From NCBI GenBank assembly GCA_001936135.1, contig CP012810.1:434001-498000 (forward strand): DNA of 64,000 nt, in the 5' to 3' direction. Below are positions 58,426-64,000 of the stretch, piece after piece. A model generated the notes under the pieces. It made no database searches, was not told where the DNA came from, and was given only the letters and a program-made list of their open reading frames with translations. This stretch comes from Saccharomycopsis fibuligera x Saccharomycopsis cf. fibuligera (lineage: Eukaryota; Ascomycota; Saccharomycetes; Ascoideales; Saccharomycopsidaceae). The translations under genes and the position numbers were made by a program. Each line of letters begins with the position of its first letter. The first letter of the stretch is position 1.

Positions 58426-61400
58426 AATTGCTTTATTGATAGGTAGATCGGTTACAGCAATTCCGAACGTACTTGGAGAATTTTTTATAAATAAAGACAA
58501 GTCTATCGGTTGATCAGATTAGCTACATCTGCAGCAAATCTGGAAAAAGTCATTCCAGAAGTGAATTTGCGGAGGAGTAGTTACTTGATTAGACAGGATT
58601 ACGGTTTTTTGAAAAAAATTTTCAAATCTGAAATTTCCTTGTAAATGCTTTGGTTTTATGTTTCTTAAATCTAGAATATAAATGAGACACTGAAACACTG
58701 AGACACCGATGAAATTTCAGCCCTTTAAGTTAAACTGTATATTGTTAGATGGACAACAAGGTAAAAAAAAAAAACAAGAACTGGGTTTCGGCAGCAACAG
58801 CGGAAGCAAGTAAGACATGAATAACACCAAGAAAGAAGACAATACCATCAGCAATTGTTATAGCATAACGTTGTAAATTTGGTGCAAGTTTCGGCTGTTT
58901 AGTTGTGATTGCTGGTGTTGGCTGGGATTCCCTGCAAAATCTAAATAGAGCCTGTTTAAGAAGTCTTACGTGGGGCATTCATCATCTCTGCGCGCCATGC
59001 ATAGTCGATTAGATTACGCAGCAGAGATGGTTACATACATACATGCATATATGTGTAATCGAAAAATAAACATATTGTCGTTTTAGATTGCCGACTGGAA
59101 GCCAGTGGGAGAATTTCACAACGAAGAAGAGACCAAACAAAGAAGTCCCACACGATTATAGTATTTTTGCCGGCATTGTACGATGGGATTGGTTATTTGT
59201 TGACGAATGTTGACAGCGGTTGGGGTGTCAGATTAAGTTTTATCGGAATTATGCAGCTGTATTTGCGAGGAAATTTCATGCTGGACTATTTACTATTATG
59301 AGTGTTTTATCAACTAGGGCTGTGGTATTTGAACAGTTGGGGATCGGAAAGCACAAATATGAACACTGGTTGTTGGAAATTTTATTTTCCATGGGTGTAC
59401 GCTTCAACTGCTTAACTCCTTTGTCAGAAATCTATAGGGAATATCCTTAACCGCATGGCCACCTACTAGGAGCAATTTCGCGCTTGCGTATCAAGACAAC
59501 AAAAGCAATTTGGTACCTGAGCCAAAAATACGTGTCTAACAGACACATAAAAAAGGAAATAAATGGAAAATTTGTGACGGTAAAGTTGCTTTCCCAAGCA
59601 TTAGGGTTTCGGTTTTTATGTTTCAGCGTTAGTTACTGCTTAAATAAAATCTATTGTCTAATTCAGTGCTTTTGTTAATCCTGATATTTCCAGTTGAGTT
59701 TAGGCTTTTTGTTCGCTGGACTGCGAGAACCGCTACCCATGTGCTAGGCAATGTGTTAAACAATAGAAGCAATGACATTAATGTATCAATGCATACTTTT
59801 GGAGGCAATAGACTGGGATTGTGGCAGTTCGCTGGCTAGTCATAAGTTGAAATGAGGAAGGAATTTTTCCATCTGGAAAAAACATTAATTCTAGTGTTCG
59901 CAAATTTTTAGGCCCAGCGACTCAAATCAGTGTCAATTATATAATTGATAAGCATGAAAATAAGCATGCCCATGAGCATGCTCCATGAGCAGCGCTGCTA
60001 GCATTTCAAATCTCTATTATTTACTAATATAGTATAGTGGGTGCGCAGATTGTTTGATAGTATTGCAGGATGCGCAAGTGGAACTGATATCAAGATAGTG
60101 TGGCTAGCAACGGCCGCTGATATTGTTTAATATGTCGAAGACAGTAAGACATAAAATCAAAGACAAACCAACATAACAAACCAGAATCAAAGCAAATGTA
60201 GATAGACATAATATGATTCAGAAATACCGTAGTAGTATGCAAATTTTTTTCCTTTTTTATCACGGCCCTTAATAAAACAATTTCAATAGCGCTGAATTTC
60301 ATGTGAGCGTAATATTGGTCTCACACTATTATGTGCTACTGTTCAGAACGCATTTTATATGAGACACAATCTAGGACATTTTAAATTGAATTGGTTACTT
60401 TTGACTCCTCATTGCACTGCGAAGCAACAGGGACAACGGCTTTGTGTCTTTCGTCCCCCGGTTGTTTCTCGGTTCTGGTCTTGAGCTACGGTTGACCTAG
60501 AAAACTGAGAAGCACACCACGACCATTTTTGGAAGCTTGGAAGCCGTGAAAAAAAATTTTCCTTTTCTTTTATTTTATTTTTTTATTTTTTTTTATTTTT
60601 TTTTTGCAAACGAAAATAGTAGTGCCCCATTATTAGAGCTCTTCCGAGATTAATCCAGTTAATCGTATGGTATACAAACGTGTATCTGTTTGTAACAGTT
60701 AAAGTTAAAGTTTGATCAGCCAGATCTGTGACTGCCCGGTTAGGAGAATAGAGGTGCTTTAGCATATCTGCGAGATCCGCACTAGTCACACAGACAATTG
60801 TAGGACAGGCTGCTGCTGGAAAGAAAAAAAAAAATTTATTGACTGAAAATAATCGGACACAAGCATCGCCAATATAGCATACTAAGACATTTTTTTTCAA
60901 TACCACAGCAATGCTATCCAGCTTGTGCAAAATTTTGAAGAACGTCTGCTGGCTGGCAGTCTAAAGCTCTAAAAAAAAAAATTTTTTTTCCGCTAATTAG
61001 CCAGTCTATAGCTTCAAACAATTAATCTATTTCGCTGAAACTTGCTAGATCAACTTCTGTTGTTATATACAACCACTATATATAGCATACTATAAAAGCA
61101 TATGTTTTTAGCTCCAAACCTCTACAATGACGCCAAGCCGTGTAAGCCTGTCCTGCTCTTCATTTCCTTTCATTTTCCAACTTCTTCAACTGAGATTGAA
61201 AGAGGTCGCTCCGTTTCTGAATTTTTATTTTTTATTGTTCCTGGAATAATCTCATCATCTATTGACGCGTGATCGGCTGCCGTGTTAAGGTAGTCAGAAT
61301 CAGGCAGATCTTCCCAACGGTATCACTTGAAGCAACGATTTGCGTTTCCGGCATGCCTGCAAAAATCATGAGCCAAAACGATCAGGTTAAATGCATTTCA

Positions 61401-63979
61401 TGGCTGATCATTGGGCGATTCCTTGTGTGTCTAACAACGGCAACCTTTCTGGACTCCCCGAGTATAACTGCAACTTGCCGTTTCTCTGGACAGTGCTGTT
61501 CCTTGCTGCCTCTTGCTCTTGACAAGTTGAGGCGGTGTGATACGCCCAGATTCATGCGTCTGTGCTGCGCAATCCTGGCTGGTAATACTTTTGATGGTTA
61601 TGCGAGAGCAAATACTAAAAGGGAAACCGAAATGAACCAAAGGTAAAAATTCTTTTACTACTGTGGTACAACAGCAAAACTTTTTGCTGGTAGATGTTGG
61701 AAATCTTTTGCCGTAGCTACGAGAAATGAAAGAAAACGCATTTATTCCTTACGAAACTTACTTGTAAAAACATCTCTCGACTCTTAGCTGTTGATCATAG
61801 CCTCTCAATTGTGATTAAATACAAAACAGGGCTTCGTTCAGCCGTGTTTGAATTTTTTTTTTTTTTTTTCTTCTTTTGGTACTGTAGCCTCAAATACCAA
61901 ATATAAAAGTATTCACCCAAACACTTATCAAATATGTTAAACAGATTAAACTATTAATCATCATTTTCCCACAGTGAACATGCTAATCTATTTATTATTA
62001 TTATTATATATTTTCCTTTTTTAGCTACCGGGAGAATTCCCATGGACTGGGCAGCAGTAAGCATCAAGAGCCAAATTTCGGAAATCTGCCATTCGTGATC
62101 CAGTATACTTACTGTCCGCACGCTACTGCTTTTCTTTTCCATTCCACCCTTTGGCCCCCGATATTTTTGTGGCATCTTAGTGAAAAGTAAGGATCATTCA
62201 GCACAAAATAATGTTTGAGCGATCATTGGTGTCGTGAAGGCACTCTAGATACGTCAAAAGTTGCTATTAGTATGATTGCTGATCATACAGAAAACCTGCT
62301 TCTGTCCAACCGTGCAAGCACATGCTTAGTATTACGCTCTTGTAGTAAAATGGCCAAGCAAAACGAATAAGACGATCACTCGCAAATCAAGGTATAAATT
62401 GAACTAAAAATGAGTGATTAATGGGCAATGAACATCATTTTCCATTAGATCTTACAACACGTTATTTTAGGTTGGTTGTTAGGGCACCTCTGACCAAATA
62501 ATTTTTTTCTAATGTACTGCCCACATGTAGGGACGATAAATAATCTTTGCATTTTCTGTATTTTGAGTTCCAGGTAAACAGAATTTAAGTCATTATTTCG
62601 CAGAATTGTTTAAAACTGGATAAAAAATAAAGCTCAAGACTGCTTTAGAGGATATTTCCGACAAGTAAAGGTTGTGTACACTTCAAGCTGATATCCCGGT
62701 ATTACCGCCAAGAAAGGTATGGTGTAGGGATAACAGGATGCAAAAAAGTTTATTCAGAAAGCACAAAACAAAAAAAAAAAAATACTTTGAAATCAGAGTT
62801 AAAAAATAGTATAGTACTGCGGGTATTAATCTTAATCATTAACACTATTCAAACAAAAAACAAAAAAGACAAAGGACGGAGCAAAAATCAAAAGTAATTA
62901 TAGATCTTAGCTTTGCTTGCGAAGGTGCAGTTCCTGGTTTTGCGTTTTGGTCTTATGCAGAATCATAGATCTTCGGGTTCATTAATTGAAAAATATACGA
63001 ACCTATCCACTCCGCCCTTGATTGCGAATTGACGCTCATGGAAACTATGATATATTGGTATAATAGTCAGAGTGGGAATAAACAAATAAACGCTTGGCTC
63101 TTGTATATGCCATCGAGTCAATAAGTAATTGCTTGCGATGGACTCACAGCATAGCGGACACAGCCTATGAAACTGTTTTTCAATAGTATAAAACGTTTTT
63201 TTTTTGTAATATTCTCCGTTGATCAATAAGAGTTGAAGATTTGGCTTGCTATGTAAAACATCGCGAGAAGTATTCAATCTTAATAAAAATGAATGGCAAG
63301 TATCATTCACAGACTTTTGCGGTTGCTGGACAAGATATTGACAAAATATAACAGGTTACGATCCTCGTAGTTTGCTAGTACCGTACCGCTTTGACTAATT
63401 GAATCTATAATTACAATAATGTGCAAACCATACTTCTCAGGTACTCATATTCTGCAGTGCATTGGAATAGTATACACATGGATCTTACGTTGTTTGATGT
63501 GCATTCCTTTCAAATAGATTCAACAAAAAGTAATTAGATAAAAAAAAAAAAAAATATCTGAATAATAGGTAGGAGACTCTGAAATTATGGTTTGGCTAGG
63601 GTGACGACGCTGTGAGGGTTGCTGTGCATAGGAGGTTGGCAATTAGCACTTAAAAAATACGAGATTTTTCAACGGGAATAGATTTCAAGAGTAAAAGAAA
63701 CAATTACAGGTTACCAGCATTACTTGCTTTACTTCTGTATACCTCATTATCAAGTACTACAAGGATAATTAATGCTCTACTAATCCTTACCAAAGATGAA
63801 AAAAAACTTCAAACGACAGATCGGATAAAAAACCTACGGAACAAATTCATGCTTTCCACTAGTAGACTTCGTAAAAAGTTTGCAGAACCCAAAAAAACAC
63901 TTAAATCGAAATCAATGAATTACAAAGAGTGCGGTTTACACCAGGATATACCCTAGCAAAAATATACTTTTCCTTCCCT

Positions 63980-64000
63980 TTTTTTTTTTTTTTTTTTTTT
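63980..64000. repeat. T-run at the window end
   Basis: The last 21 bases are all T and continue to the edge. It may extend beyond the window or mark an assembly end. Confidence 0.9.

Larger units (their letters stand above)
56853..64000. other. Gene-poor terminal region, 7.1 kb
   Basis: I can support no gene. Frames of 60-125 codons (58745-58978 minus, 59220-59450 plus, 61269-61646 plus, 62963-63310 minus) have no domain and no typical yeast promoter or splice arrangement. There are homopolymer tracts (A31 at 58391-58421, a T run to the window end) but no telomere repeat or tRNA that I recognise. It could be a centromere, a subtelomere, or a region with unrecognised RNAs. Confidence 0.5.

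Noticed and set aside
58745-58978. 77-codon minus-strand frame with a hydrophobic segment
   Set aside because: No recognisable family, and possible upstream splicing would need a 38-nt intron without a branch site. Not enough to call.
61269-61646. 125-codon plus-strand frame
   Set aside because: Composition is unlike other genes here, no domain, and no promoter; probably chance.
62725-62737. TAGGGATAACAGG, resembling the I-SceI / LSU rRNA omega site
   Set aside because: Only 13 leading bases match and the flanks do not resemble LSU rRNA; most likely chance.
62963-63310. 115-codon minus-strand frame
   Set aside because: Slightly protein-like, but no recognisable domain or context.
63940-64000. 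Telomere at the right edge
   Set aside because: Only a homopolymer T-run is present; no Candida- or Saccharomyces-type telomere repeats.

Overview
The window is nuclear DNA of a budding yeast (Saccharomycotina). Genes are compact and mostly intronless, the few introns carry yeast signals (GTATGT or GTACGT donors, TACTAAC-type branch sites), and the products match known yeast families. The nuclear complex I subunit NDUFB7 and the complex I genes in an inserted piece of mitochondrial DNA show a yeast that keeps respiratory complex I, so it is not a Saccharomycetaceae species. An L1-clade (Zorro-like) LINE fragment and the near absence of CTG codons in well-expressed genes (none in the 475-codon SER33-like gene) fit the Candida/Lodderomyces (CUG-Ser) group, but the window alone does not prove CUG reassignment.

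Layout: 1-22 kb is ordinary gene space: SKG6-like bud-neck protein, the divergent pair IMP3/MRPL6, MRPL9, a four-exon YLF2 GTPase gene with an 8-nt microexon, SER33, DLD2/AIP2, IZH3, and the divergent pair ESF2/SQT1. At 22.26-26.74 kb lies an unusual composite. Two apparently identical 469-bp inverted repeats, each carrying tRNA-Gly(GCC) and tRNA-Ser(AGA), flank a 1.8-kb mitochondrial DNA insert (SSU rRNA 3' half, tRNA-Trp(UCA), nad4L, part of nad5) joined directly to a LINE reverse-transcriptase fragment.

27-35 kb holds two Pmp3/Sna-family membrane proteins (one spliced), an F-box plus Sds22-type leucine-rich-repeat protein, and an intron-containing tRNA-Leu(CAA). 35.4-43.1 kb is one very acidic 2548-residue protein with nuclear and AT-hook-like features. 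43-57 kb holds HUT1, COX17, a divergent pair of unknown secreted proteins sharing a short motif, AFG1, TRS130 and a spliced NDUFB7 gene. The last 7.1 kb (56.85-64 kb) has no gene I can support.

Themes: ribosome biogenesis (IMP3, ESF2, SQT1, with PAC/RRPE promoter motifs) and mitochondrial function (MRPL6, MRPL9, COX17, AFG1, NDUFB7, DLD2) dominate the ordinary genes. The most notable items are the YLF2 microexon, the tRNA/mtDNA/LINE inverted-repeat composite, the divergent secreted pair, the alternative 3' splice site of the small Pmp3-family gene, and a repeated motif in the giant acidic protein.
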